The notes beneath the pieces are model-generated. The model ran no database searches. It was not told the origin of the DNA and saw nothing but the letters and a program-made list of their open reading frames with translations. 64,000 bases of DNA from Plazaster borealis. Taxonomy: Eukaryota > Echinodermata > Asteroidea > Forcipulatida > Labidiasteridae. Positions 46,900 to 59,359 of this stretch are shown here, piece after piece (positions within the stretch are counted from its first letter, which is position 1; every line of letters begins with the position of its first letter). Location: NCBI GenBank assembly GCA_021014325.1, contig CM037462.1, forward strand, positions 18,186,135 to 18,250,134, given 5' to 3'. The position numbers and the translations under genes are program-made.

Positions 46900-49395
46900 C
46901 AAGGCAGTTTTCATTGATGAAGGGCAAGGTAGTTTTTCATTGATGAAGGGCAAGGCGGATTTTCATATATTAAGGGCAAGGCGGATTTTCATTTATTAAG
47001 GGCAAGGCGGATTTTCATTGATTAAGGGCAAGGTAGTTTTTCATTGATGAAGGGCAAGGCGAATTTTCATTGATGAAGGGCAAGGCGGATTTTCATTGAT
47101 TAAGGGCAAGGCCGATTTTCATCAATGAAGGGCAAGGCAGTTTTCATTGATGAAGGGCAAGGTAGTTTTTCATTGATGAAGGGCAAGGCGAATTTTCATT
47201 GATTAAGGGCAAGGTAGTTTTTCATTGATGAAGGGAAGATAGTTTTTCATTGATGAAGGGCAAGGCGGACTTTCATTCTTGAAAGGGCAAGGTAGTTTTT
47301 CATTGATGAAGGGCAAAATAGTTTTTCATTGATGAAGGGCAAGGCGGATTTTCATTCTTGAAAGGGCAAGGTAGTTTTTCATTGATGAAGGGCGAGGTGG
47401 TTTTTCATTGATGAAGGGCAAGGTAGTTTTTCATTGATGAAGGGCAAGGCGGATTTTCATTCTTCAAAGGGCAAGGTAGTTTTTCATTAAGGGCAAGGTA
47501 GTTTTTCATTGATGAAGGGAAGATAGTTTTTCATTGATGAAGGGAAGATAGTTTTTCATTGATGAAGGGCAAGGCAGATTTTCATCGATGAAGGGCAATA
47601 TAGTTTTTCATTGATAAGGGCAAGGTAGTTTTTCATTGATGAAGGGCAAGGTAGTTTTTCATTGATGAAGAGCAAGGTAGTTTTTCATTGATGAAGGGCA
47701 AGATAGTTTTTCATTGATGAAGGGCAAGGTAGTTTTTCATTGATGAAGGGCAAGGTAGTTTTTCATTGATGAAGGGCAAGGTAGTTTTTCATTGATGAAG
47801 GGCAAGATAGTTTTTCATTGATGAAGGGCAAGATAGTTTTTCATTGATGAAGGGCAAGGTAGTTTTTCATTGATGAAGAGCAAGGTAGTTTTTCATTGAT
47901 AAGGGCAAGGTAGTTTTTCATTGATAAGGGCAAGGTAGTTTTTCATTGATGAAGGGCAAGGTAGTTTTTCATTGATGAAGAGCAAGGTAGTTTTTCATTG
48001 ATAAGGGCAAGGTAGTTTTTCATTGATAGAGGGCAAGGTAGTTTTTCATTGATGAAGGGCAAGGTAGTTTTTCATTGATGAAGAGCAAGGTAGTTTTTCA
48101 TTGATGAAGGGCAAGATAGTTTTTCATTGATAAGGGCAAGGTAGTTTTTCATTGATAGAGGTTAAGGTAGTTTTTCATTGATGAAGAGCAAGGTAGTTTT
48201 TCATTGATAAGGGCAAGATAGTTTTTCATTGATAAGGGCAAGGTAGTTTTTCATTGATGAAGGGCAAGGTAGTTTTTCATTGATGAAGGGCAAGGCGGAT
48301 TTTCATTCTTCAAAGGGCAAGGTAGTTTTTCATTAAGGGCAAGGTAGTTTTTCATTGATGAAGGGAAGATAGTTTTTCATTGATGAAGGGAAGATAGTTT
48401 TTCATTGATGAAGGGCAAGGCAGATTTTCATCGATGAAGGGCAATATAGTTTTTCATTGATAAGGGCAAGGTAGTTTTTCATTGATGAAGGGCAAGGTAG
48501 TTTTTCATTGATGAAGAGCAAGGTAGTTTTTCATTGATGAAGGGCAAGATAGTTTTTCATTGATGAAGGGCAAGGTAGTTTTTCATTGATGAAGGGCAAG
48601 GTAGTTTTTCATTGATGAAGGGCAAGGTAGTTTTTCATTGATGAAGGGCAAGATAGTTTTTCATTGATGAAGGGCAAGATAGTTTTTCATTGATGAAGGG
48701 CAAGGTAGTTTTTCATTGATGAAGAGCAAGGTAGTTTTTCATTGATAAGGGCAAGGTAGTTTTTCATTGATAAGGGCAAGGTAGTTTTTCATTGATGAAG
48801 GGCAAGGTAGTTTTTCATTGATGAAGAGCAAGGTAGTTTTTCATTGATAAGGGCAAGGTAGTTTTTCATTGATAGAGGGCAAGGTAGTTTTTCATTGATG
48901 AAGGGCAAGGTAGTTTTTCATTGATGAAGAGCAAGGTAGTTTTTCATTGATGAAGGGCAAGATAGTTTTTCATTGATAAGGGCAAGGTAGTTTTTCATTG
49001 ATAGAGGTTAAGGTAGTTTTTCATTGATGAAGAGCAAGGTAGTTTTTCATTGATAAGGGCAAGATAGTTTTTCATTGATAAGGGCAAGGTAGTTTTTCAT
49101 TGATGAAGGGCAAGGTAGTTTTTCATTGATGAAGAGCAAGGTAGTTTTTCATTGATGAAGGGCAAGATAGTTTTTCATTGATAAGGGCAAGGTAGTTTTT
49201 CATTGATAGAGGGCAAGGTAGTTTTTCATTGATAGAGGGCAAGGTAGTTTTTCATTGATTAAGGGCAAGGTAGTTTTTCATTGATAGAGGGCAAGGTAGT
49301 TTTTCATTGATGAAGAGCAAGGCGGATTTTCATTGATTAAGGGCAAGATAGTTTTTCATTGATGAAGGGCAAGGTAGTTTTTCATTGATAGAGGG
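46900..49395. repeat. 26-bp minisatellite, about 2.5 kb
   Basis: Units read GGGCAAGGTAG, TTTTTCATTGATGAA, with variants GGCGGATTTTCATT and GATAAGGGC. The span 47445-48290 recurs almost unchanged at 48291-49136, a period of 846 bp fixed by two separate landmarks. It sits in intron III of the PKA gene and starts inside a fragment of the GGGCTCGAATTT repeat (46828-46900). Confidence 0.95.
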
Positions 49396-49656
49396 CGAGT
49401 GAAGTACAGTAAATGTGTACACGTGACATGTGTACGTACAAAATAGGAGAAACAAGATTTTAAATCTAAGGTAGGTACATTTATTTCTGGGTGTACTTTA
49501 ACATTTAATGAAACGTAATTTAAAAGATCTGTGTTTATTTATTATGATAACCTTTGGAAGATTGGTTGCCATCTGTGAATCCGGATGAGGTTGTTATTGT
49601 TTGTCTGTAACAGGTGAAATTCACCGACAGCTTGACATTATGGCGTAAGTTGTGTC

Positions 49657-50034
49657 AAAGGCATCGTACACGTTTGGTAATGACTCTGATAATTAATGGC
49701 AATAAAAACTTACTTGGTAAGAAGTACAGCAGCTTTGGATAGTATAATGCATTTTGAGAAACTTTTCACTTCGAAGTACTGCGGTTATGGAAAAATAAAT
49801 CACTCTTTTTACCCCAAAACATTTGAATCTGTTAACCCTTCTCAGATTGTGTATTCCAATTGCAGATTATTCTTCCTGCGTGGACATATAACCAGATTTA
49901 CGGCAATATCTCAAAAACGCTACCACCTTTTGAAATGAAATTTTCTCAGGTTAGTTTTATGGTATAGATCTACAACTACATAGGTTTGAAATAAAACCAA
50001 TAGGCTCCAATTACCAAACGTGTACGATGCTTTT
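49657..50034. mobile_element. TTAA-type MITE, GTACACGTTTGGTAA family, copy 2
   Basis: AAGGCATCGTACACGTTTGG at the left, CCAAACGTGTACGATGCTTTT at the right. The interior AATGCATTTTGAGAAACTTTTC is shared, inverted, with 25470-25851. Confidence 0.75.
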
Positions 50035-50096
50035 AAGGCTGTTTTACAACAACAAAATTACGAACTTGTAGCATTTTCATCTCCCAAATACGGTAA

Positions 50097-50545
50097 AGAG
50101 GAAGGGAAATGACTAACTCAATTTTGTGATGTAATCATTTTCCAATAGAAAGAGTCCTCAGGTGAGTGGGGAACAAAATACAAGTCTCTTACCTCATGTT
50201 AAAATGGTGTAAATTGCCATTGTATTCGATACCCTTCCAGAGCAAAATTTGTCAACATCCAAAACATCTGATGACATCATTCTGATAAAAACTGGTCTCT
50301 ACATTTTTGTACGGGAATGTTTTGTTTCATAACTATTTTTGTTGTCTCTTTGTAGAAACCCATTTTTCTCAGAATGATGTCATCAGATGTTTTGGATGTT
50401 GACAAATTTTGCACTGGAAGGGTATCGAATACAATGGCAATTTACACCATTTTAACGTGAGGTTAGAGACTTGTAATTTTGTCCCTACTCACATGAGGAC
50501 TCTACGAGTACACAACAAAATTGAATTGGTCATTTCCCTGCCTCT
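50097..50545. mobile_element. 449-bp near-perfect palindrome (MITE)
   Basis: Arms of about 180-190 bp (50097-50285 and 50369-50545) around an 83-bp loop. Examples: AAACATCTGATGACATCATT versus AATGATGTCATCAGATGTTT, and TGTAAATTGCCATTGTATTC versus GAATACAATGGCAATTTACA. The right flank TTAA and left GTAA suggest TTAA target use. Confidence 0.9.
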
Positions 50546-51111
50546 TTAAATAAACCATACACTAAAATCTTCAGCAGGCTAGATACATGTATGATGTAGG
50601 AAGTTGATTTAAATGTTTTGGTTGTTTTTTTTTACAAAATAGCTTGTTATTGCCTTATAATGTACGATTCCTTTGGCCCACTCATCTGTTTTTTCTTGAA
50701 CAAGTTTGTGTGTCTATTTTGTTAAAAAACTTTAAAATTACAAGGATCTATATGAGTTATATAAAACAAAATATTGAATGCATTTTGATTGTGCATTGTC
50801 AAAGAATATAATCACTCGGTGAAATCTGGCTTTTCCATCTCGTGAAATGGAAGATAATATTCCGCAACATATTTATGCACTCATATGCACCCAATATTTA
50901 ACATGTTTTGTTATTCATGTAACTCAAACATGCCAGTGAACGTTTTCTCCAAGCAATTGCGCATAAACCATAATATTTATACATATTTTATGCACACTGG
51001 ATGCTAATTTTGCGTATCAAATGATGCTTTGTGAGTAGCAACTGACTCACTTTGAATGGCATTGTACTGGTATTCAAGAGAAACGGTCACTGCATGCTAT
51101 TCAGGGTTCTC

Positions 51112-51442
51112 CCCAGGTTTTTTTCAAAACTGTGGGGCATTCTGGACCAAAATTTGTGGATGTTTGGCAGAAGCACGCTGAATTGAAACAAGGTCTTCAG
51201 AATGTTTTCTACTTGGTGTTTACCTTGGTTTTAAAAGCCCTACTTTGCAATCTGGAGCATTCTATATGGTTTTTCTCTTGATGTTTTTTGTGAAGAAAAA
51301 ATAAACAAAATAAAATAAAATAACAATAATAAATAAAAATTATAATAATAATTGTTGGTGTATCGGTCAAAATTTGCGTTTATCGGCACGCAAATTGCGC
51401 GTATGGGCCCGATACGATAGCTTGTGCATGGGGAAAACTCTG
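51112..51442 (+). mobile_element. MITE with CAGGGTTCTCCCC ends, copy 3
   Basis: CAGGGTTCTCCCCAGGTTTT to GCTTGTGCATGGGGAAAACTC. Contains an AATAAA-rich filler. Confidence 0.75.
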
Positions 51443-52497
51443 CTATTAAAAAAAAAGATGTATAAAAACAGGTCATATCAATAATGATACCATCTGAGAT
51501 GAAGTTCTAGATAATATAATAAATTCATAAAATACAATGAAGACCTACTTTATGTCACCTTACCCTCCAAAATGTCTGATTGCTGAGGATTGAGGACTGT
51601 AGCCCCCAAAAACAATTTTGCTTATCACCTGATCACTGCGCCAGGCATTGCATCAATCCTATCTTAGTCCAAACATTTTGGTGTTGAGTTACCATTGGAG
51701 AAATCCAGAGGGTCTCTAGCCAAAGACACTTGGGTTTAGATTAGGGTTAATGAAAACATTTTGCAGTACGCTCTACCTGCTGGGGAAACAACAACCCTAC
51801 AACACTTCATTGTTGCCAGCAGACATGCAACTTTGTTTTAGTAAAAACTGCAAATCACACACAAATTTGTACCGCATGTACGTGTGTTTTAGTTTCTTAA
51901 AAAGAAAAAGAAGAAACAAAAAAAGTTGCATGTTTTCTTCTGGCAAGCAATGCTTTTCTTTTTTCTTCTTTTTCCTGTCACCATTTTCTCACATTCCCAA
52001 TTTTTACGCCAGACAATTCTCAGCATAATTGATACATGTACCCATTCTTCACGCCACGCCACGTAAGATTACTAAATATTCAATTTGTTTATTTGAAATC
52101 AAACTAGCTTGTTGCTGTCGCATCACTTTAACCTAGCCAGATCACATTGATCTGTGCCTGCGCATGAAAAACAGCAAGGAGGGTTATTATGCGGAGGGGA
52201 AATATTCACTCACTCGCGACGTTTGGGAAACTGGGAATCGCCCCCGACGGGAGGGACACACGTACACGGGACGCACTTTCCCCCCTTCAGGGCAATTTGA
52301 TCTCAAGCTGTGTTTAACTTGAGATTTTATCCATTGCATGATTTGATTCCATGGAGTAACCCTGCATTGTAGGCTGTTTGGTTTTCAAACCATGGTAGGG
52401 AACTGAAGAAGTCGTAAACATGAATAACGTCAAAGACTTGGCACTGCACTGCAGGTCTGCAGGTTTTGTTACATCTTTCTGGGAGTTACACATATAA

Positions 52498-52668
52498 TCA
52501 GGGCCAAATTTTTCTGAGCAAAACATAATTATGCTTAACAGAATAAGGCCACCAGCCAAAATAACATGTCACGAGTACAATTTGTGACTGGTAACCTGCT
52601 CAGTTCGGCTAAGCAGAAAAATGTTAGGCAATTTCTTTTGCTTAAGCAGCTCTATGAAAATGGACCCA
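52498..52668. mobile_element. Palindromic MITE, GGGCCCAATTTCATAGAGCTG family
   Basis: GGGCCAAATTTTTCTGAGCA at the left and AAGCAGCTCTATGAAAATGG at the right, with the usual interior in reverse. Confidence 0.65.
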
Positions 52669-53547
52669 GAACTAGGAGGTACATGTAGTCAACCTCCATG
52701 TTCAGGAGGACTACAGTGAAATGGGAACATTTTCAAGGAAAACCAAGGTCAAAAATCACGGCAGTGGAGGCCATAGATTCAGTGAACTTCCAGGTAAATA
52801 AATTAATTGCTAAGCGCAGAGAAATTATGTTCAACACAGACTGGTTTTAAAGTTTAGGTGATGTATTTTGTAATTTTTGATGTAGTTTGTAACGAATCCA
52901 ACCCGATTATGGTTGCTAATAGAATGATCCTTATCCTTATCCAGACAGGTTACCAACAATAATTCCATGAAGTTCTATGTACTTGTAAATGGTTCCCATC
53001 AAATTTTCTATTAGCACACAAATGAGTTATGCAAATTTTCAGAAAAGACACGTTTAAAAACAGCTCATCAAATTTTCTTTTCAAATTTTTGTTTTATGGA
53101 CAAATAGCTTTTTCCCCCTTTCTAAGCCCACACATATCCTGATCATAATAAATTTGTTTAGAGAGGTTTTTTTCATGTTCTATCACTCCCAACTGCCCAC
53201 AAAAAAAACTTGCATTAACAAAAAACAACCGATTTCAATCTAAAGCAGCTGAAATCTTGGAAAATGATGCGGGAGGCTGCAACACAATCTCCATACTCCC
53301 TCTGCCCACGGTAGTATTGATTGGGACGGTGTGTAACAGACATTCAAATAATGCTATCACGCTACCGCTTCCCCTTACACAAGTGACAATAACAGTCTTT
53401 TCATATATTAAAGTCGCCAGACTATTGTTCCTCTTGGATTACAATAGGTTGTTTTAAATGGGAGAAAAATTAAGATCATGGCACTATGTAATAATTGTAT
53501 TCTAAGGGATAAAGAATAAGGGATACAAAATATATTATTATGTGATA

Positions 53548-53730
53548 AGCAGAGCTGCCAACATTTGCAGCTTGCAATCGGGGAGATATTTAGAATTACA
53601 TTCAACATAATAGGGACAAAAATTCCATAATCAGGGAGATTTTCTAATTTGTTCACTAGAACATGTATAGAAAGATTTGTTTATTTTCAGGGAACTTTCT
53701 GTAGAATCGTGGAGAGTTGGCAGCTCTGGA
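53548..53730. mobile_element. Short MITE with GCAGAGCTGCCAAC ends, second copy
   Basis: GCAGAGCTGCCAACATTTGC to GAGAGTTGGCAGCTCTGG, in reverse orientation to 15510-15660. Confidence 0.7.
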
Positions 53731-54622
53731 TAATAAGTACATTGTATATTCAGTGCTTGCCAAGAAAATCTCCAGGTTATACTACTCAAGTGGGATTCGA
53801 ACCCCTGACCCCTCAGCAGATGTGTTAACTCATAAACCAAACAGGCCAGTTTGAATCCGGTAACTAGAGCAGTGGGTACCACAAACAAAGATGGACGTTG
53901 ATACATTGCAAGCAACCATAGGTTTGGAGGGCAAGACCGTTTGTTATTGTTCGGGTATCCTCTTATACATGTTTTAACTGTACCCTACACTGTACATTTT
54001 TGTCCATGTGCTCATTCTACGTTATGTTGTACGTTGTGTGCAGTTTGATTCCTCTACATGCTAGAAATGGATGCCTGACCCTGAACTTTAAGCAGTCAAC
54101 AGAGGCAATATGCCAATTAATTAAATATATATATATCAGATCTACTGTATGTACATGTAGAACTACAAGCACCTTCTACACTGTACTCAGTGCTAACTGT
54201 GCATGCATTACTAAGCTGTTTTCCCACACTTACAGGAACATTACATAATTGGTTTTTGCTAACAAAACAGTTGCTGGCAGTGTAAGCACTTTATATAATC
54301 CACCATATACATAAACTGACAAACCTGTAGAAGTTTGAGATCGATCGGCCATCTGGGTCACGAGAAAATAGTGAAAAACCGATTACACATTTGCATGTGT
54401 TATACAATGCAAGAATAAATCGCTCATGAGCGATAAACTCCAATCGGAAATTAGTTTTATTTATTTCTCATCAAATATGGCATTTCAGACAGAAATATTT
54501 CTAGGGATGTTTTCTACTATCATCATCATTAGACCGTGTAAGTTTTATGTAAATCTGTGATCTTAAAGAAAATTTTAATTACCAGTTCTGTAACGTTCCT
54601 TTAAGTTTCCCTCATGCTGCGA

Positions 54623-55011
54623 GGGCCCAATTTCAAAAAAACCGGTAAGCACAAATATTTCCTCAGCCCATACAAATATCGCTAAGCACAAAACAAGTTA
54701 ATGGCCAAAATTCTATGTCATTCACATACTTATGACCAATGTTTAGTTTGCTTTTCAAAGCAATTTGGCAATATTTTGTGCTTAACGGGCTTTAAGAAAT
54801 TTGGGCCAGGGCACAATTTCATAAAGCATGTTAGCACAAAAACTTGCTAAGCACAGCAAAATCTTGCTTATAAAGAACAATCAGATAACCAACCAATACA
54901 TCTTAACGTTTACATGTTGCATCTGTTGCCTCACCAATGTTTTGCTTAGCAATGAAATTTGCTTAGCATTTTTTTAAAAACTTTTAAACAGCCTTATGAA
55001 ATTGGACCCTG
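54623..55011. mobile_element. Two adjacent palindromic MITE copies
   Basis: The first runs 54623-54807 (GGGCCCAATTTCAAAAAAACC to AAATTTGGGCC). The second runs 54808-55011 (GGCACAATTTCATAAAGC to CTTATGAAATTGGACCC). Confidence 0.65.
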
Positions 55012-55124
55012 CTAAGTTTTGCTCCTTGTCTAAGCCTCAATGCTCCTAACAATATCAGAATAGAATGATACATGGCATTTATTTATTGGGGGAATAAAAG
55101 AAATTTGTCTATAGCATCATTAAA

Positions 55125-55491
55125 GGTATCATACACGTTTGGTAATGACTCAAAACAAATATCAGCATCAAAACTTACTTGGTAACAAGCAACGGAGAGC
55201 TGTTGATAGTTTAAAACATTGTAGGAAACGACTCCCTCTGAAGAAACGTAGTTTTTGAGAAAGAGGTAATTTCTCACTAAAATAATAAAAACTTCTTGCA
55301 AGAAGTTTTTATTCCTGTATCTGAGAGCACACAAATTTGTACAACAAGGGTGTTTTTTCTTTCATCATTTTCTTGCAACATTGATGACCAATTGAGCCCA
55401 AACTTTCACAGGCTTGTTATTTTATGCATGTTGGGATACACCAAGTGAGAACACTGGTCTTTGACAATTTCCAAACGTGTACAGTGCCTTT
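55125..55491. mobile_element. TTAA-flanked MITE, GTACACGTTTGGTAA family, copy 3
   Basis: TTAA then AGGTATCATACACGTTTGG at the left; CCAAACGTGTACAGTGCCT then TTAA at the right. Confidence 0.8.
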
Positions 55492-55984
55492 AAATAGACG
55501 ATAAATGCGTACAGTCTGCAGCAGCAGCAACAACAACACATCATTAACATGTACTTCTGCAGTCCCCTCTCCCCACCAAATTATATGCGGCTACATTAGC
55601 CACCATGGTTCCTTATTAATGCATCAATCAATGCATATATATTTATATGGCAATAAAAGCAGGCTCATTTTAATTAAGGCAGTCGTTTCGTGATGCCGAG
55701 CTCATACATTTTCACGCTGGAGCAATTGGCAGACCAACTGTGGCATTGAAACCTGTGCATGTAATACACCTTCTATGTAGCTGTTATGTATCATGTCCAA
55801 AAATTTCTGTGTGAGTTTGGACGATGCATCAAGATTACCTTACAATGAATTTCAAGCTGGCAAAATTTTTGCTCCGCTCAAGTCAGGCTGAAAGCTTTCC
55901 TGGTGATGTATTACCAAACGCTCACTTGTAATTTAGTCAAAATATGAGTTACTGGTTTCTGAAAGGAATTTTGCTTAAAGCCAA

Positions 55985-56183
55985 GGCCCAATTTTATAGA
56001 GCTGCTTAAGCAGACAATTTTGCTTGAAAATTTCTGCTAAGATTTTATTTTTTAGCAGGATACCAGTCAAAGATAGTGCATATGACATGTTAATTTGGCT
56101 GGTAACTTTATTCTGGTAAGCATATTTTTGTTGTGCTTAGCTACTTTTTGTGTGCTTTAAGCAGCTCTATGAAGTTGGGCCCC
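55985..56183. mobile_element. Palindromic MITE, GGGCCCAATTTCATAGAGCTG family
   Basis: GGCCCAATTTTATAGAGCTG to CAGCTCTATGAAGTTGGGCC. A complete copy. Confidence 0.8.
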
Positions 56184-56524
56184 AATACGTTGTTCATCTT
56201 TTAAAAAGGGCAAGATGTTTCTTTGATAAAAGTCATCTCTAGCTGTCTATGAGAGATAAATATTTTTTCGTTGTTTCATAGAATCTATTGATCCTTCTTT
56301 TTGTAGTTCTTTAATGCAACTTGATTCTAGCTTTTGCTATGGGTCGCTTTTAATTTTTTAAACGTTTTTTATCAGGTCCCTGAATCCAAGAAAAAAAAAA
56401 TTATAATAAAAGTAAGTTTCGACTGGAACATTTCAAGGGGCCTCAAGGCAAATGACAAGAGGCATGGAGGCAATTGCTGAACAGGAACAGATAAAGAACA
56501 AGCAACAAAGCCAGGTGTGCTTAC

Positions 56525-56623
56525 CTTGAAGTGAAACTCTAAGCTAACAAGGAAGGGGAAGCTGATGGATTGTAAGATCCTCTTTTCATTCAGTGTGTGT
56601 TCTACTTGCTTCAATTTCACCAC
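56525..56623 (-). CDS. PRKACA: PKA catalytic subunit exon: helix C
   Basis: Encodes 33 residues, [20 protein letters not shown] to VSLEFHFK, with the helix C Glu (in [10 protein letters not shown]) that pairs with the ATP-binding Lys. Acceptor TTTGTCTCCAG, donor GTAAGC. The 27-bp minisatellite begins about 47 bp upstream of the acceptor. Confidence 0.98.
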
Positions 56624-56670
56624 CTGGAGACAAAAGATACACAGAGTTTAACATTTCGGTAGTACTTCAA

Positions 56671-57660
56671 GGTTAAAAAACCCCTGGATAGAACCAAAAG
56701 GTTCAAAATCTTGATGAACCCAGAGGTTCAAAAACCAGGATAGAACCCAGAGGTTTAAAAACTAGGATAGAACCCAGAGGTTCACAAACAGGGATAGAAC
56801 CAAGAGGTTCAATAGCCTGGATAGAATCTACAGGTTCACAAACCCAGATAGAACCCACAGGTTCACAAACAGGGATAGAACCCAGAGGTTCACAAGCCGG
56901 GATAGAACCCATAGGTTCACAAACAGGGATAGAACCCAGAGGTTCACAAACCTGGATAGAACCCACAGGTTCACAAGCCGGGATAGAACCCATAGGTTCA
57001 ATAACAGGGATAGAACCCAGAGGTTCACAAACCTAGATAGAACCCAGAGATTCAATAACCTGGATAGAATCCACAGATTTACAAACCCAGATAGAACCCA
57101 GAGGATAGAACCGAGAGGTTCACAAACCTGGATAGAACCAAAAGGTTCAAGAACCTGGATAGAACCCACAGATTCACAAACCCAGATAGAACCCAGAGGT
57201 TCACAAACAGGGATATAACCCAGAGGTTCACAAACCTGGATAGAACCCACAGGTTCACAAGCCGGGGTAGAACCCAGAGGTTCAATAACCTGGATAGAAT
57301 CCACAGGTTCACAAACCCAGATAGAGCCCAGAGGTTCACAAACAGGAATAGAAACCAGAGGTTCACAAACCAGCATAGAACCCAGAGGTTCACAAACCTG
57401 GAAAGAACCCAGAGGTTCACAAACCTGGATAGAACCCAGAGGCTTGAAAACTGATTTAGTGGATAGAACCTGGATAGAACCCACAGGTTCACAAACCAGG
57501 ATAGAACCTACATGTAGAGGTTCAAAAACCTGGATAGAACCAAAAGGTTCAAGAACCTGGATAGAACCCACAGGTTCACAAACTAGGATAGAACCCAGAG
57601 GTTTGAAAACTGATTAGAACCCAGAGGTTTGAAAATCTGGGTAGAATCTAGAGCTTTCAA
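56671..57660 (-). repeat. 27-bp minisatellite A
   Basis: Units GGATAGAACCCAGAGGTTCA and CAAACCT, about 36 copies. Because 27 is a multiple of 3, long frames with 9-residue repeats such as GSIQVCEPL open on the minus strand. These are not genes. Confidence 0.92.
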
Positions 57661-57714
57661 CAAGTTCAACTGTCTGCTAAGTAAGATTTACAAAAAACTG
57701 GAGCTTTGTTATTT

Positions 57715-57980
57715 AGGGATAAGAGTCATTACTGACAAAACGGTCTAGGATCAGAATTTTAGGAGGTATGTTGAAATAAAGGGATATCCACCTTTAAGTA
57801 ATCTCATGAGTTATGGATTTCAAGGAGCTTTTTGAAACACTATCCTCAGCGCTAGAGAACTACCTCAAAGAGTATAAATATCTTGTATCTGAAGAAAATA
57901 ACAGGGTTTTTTTTATCAACAGACAGGGATAAAAAGTCTCAAATCAGAAAACAAGTTTAACATTTCTCATTCCTGGATGG
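57715..57980. repeat. Dispersed repeat, AAAGAG / AAAAGTCT type, copy 3
   Basis: CTAGGATCAGAATTTTAGGAGG, GATTTCAAGGAGCTTTTTG, ACTATCCTCAGCGCTAGAG and AAAAAGTCTCAAATC match 26600-26810 and 27780-28030. Confidence 0.6.
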
Positions 57981-58689
57981 AAAATTTTCCTCGGTTGAAG
58001 GCACCACCAGAGAAAATTGTCATTTTTTATGGACAGGGACCTTAAAGGACCAAAACATTGCACCAGGGATTTGATTTCATTTCATAAATCCCAAAATGAG
58101 GCTACACAGAAATTGAGTCTGGTCCCTTTCTATGAAATGAGATTTAGAACTATCATCATTAAGGCAGATACAGGGAAACTGACAAAAGCGAGAGAATAAT
58201 AACAGTTTTTAGCAAACTACTTTTATTACGTTCTTTCTGGTTTAAGCTTTCACATCATTTTTAACAGCAAAAACGATTATTGCCTCATTGGAAAATCATG
58301 AAGAATGTTGGTGAAGGAAACACGATGGACAAATCTATCAAAAGGAAATCTTGCAGAATGTGAAAAAAGCCAAGGGAACAAGATGTTCATCCATTCTAAA
58401 GTTATTATTCCAATGTTTATCTTGATTCATAAGAAGTAAACATGTTAAGGTATTGTAAGACTATGAAAATAAACAAAGCGCTGATGGGCCTCACTTTAAC
58501 GGAAATATTTCTTATTGCCGGTGGAGGGCTCTGTTAATTTTGATAAATCCATCTTTACTAGACATGAATAACCCCAGGCTACAATTAGCCAACACATTAC
58601 AAGCATCTGGCCATGCTCGAGTGCTCACGATGACTCCACATTAGTTCCATTATTAAAGAGCAATTTCAACAAAGGTTACACTTCAAAGG

Positions 58690-59356
58690 TTTTGAACTTC
58701 TGGGTTCTACCCAGGTTTTTGAACCTCTGGGTTCTAGTCAGGTTTTTGAACCTCTGGGCGTTATCCAGGTTTTTGAACCTCTGGGTTCTTCCATGGTTGT
58801 TGAACCTCTGGGTTCTATCCAAGTTTTTGAACCTCTAGGTGTTATCCAGGTTTTTGAACCTCTGGGTTCTTCCATGGTTGTTGAACCTCTGGGTTCTATC
58901 CAGGTTTTTGCATCTCTGGGTTCTACCATGGTTTTTGAACCTCTGGGTTCTACCATGGTTGTTGAGGGTTCTATCCAAGTTTTTGAACCTCTGGGTTCTA
59001 TCCAGGTTTTTGAAACTGTTGGTTCTATCAAGGTTTTTTGAACCTCTTTGTTCTATCCAGGTTTTTGAACCTGTTGGTTCTATCAAGGTTTTTGAACCTC
59101 TTTGTTCTATCCAGGTTTTTGAACCTGTTGGTTCTATCAAGGTTTTTGAACCTGTTGGTTCTATCAAGGTTTTTTGAACCTCTTTGTTCTATCCAGGTTT
59201 TTGAACCTGTTGGTTCTATCAAGGTTTTTGAGCCTCTTTGTTCTATCCAGGTTTTTGAACCTGTTGGTTCTATCAAGGTTTTGAGCCTGTTGGTTTTACC
59301 CAGGTTTTTGAACCACTCGGGTCTAATCCAGGTTTTTGAACCTTTGGGTTCTACAT
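58690..59356 (+). repeat. 27-bp minisatellite B, inverted relative to A
   Basis: Units AGGTTTTTGAACCTCTGGGT and TCTATCC are the reverse complement of array A units with about one base changed. Part of one further unit lies at 60400-60435, beyond an inserted element. Confidence 0.92.
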
Positions 59357-59359
59357 GTA

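Noticed and set aside
46900..49395. CRISPR array
   Set aside because: The 26-bp units are contiguous with no unique spacers, and the genome is eukaryotic.
56703..57571. Long minus-strand open frames with GSIQVCEPL repeats (up to 247 codons)
   Set aside because: They lie inside the 27-bp minisatellite in an intron; the period is a multiple of three, so frames stay open without selection. Overlapping frames are equally open.
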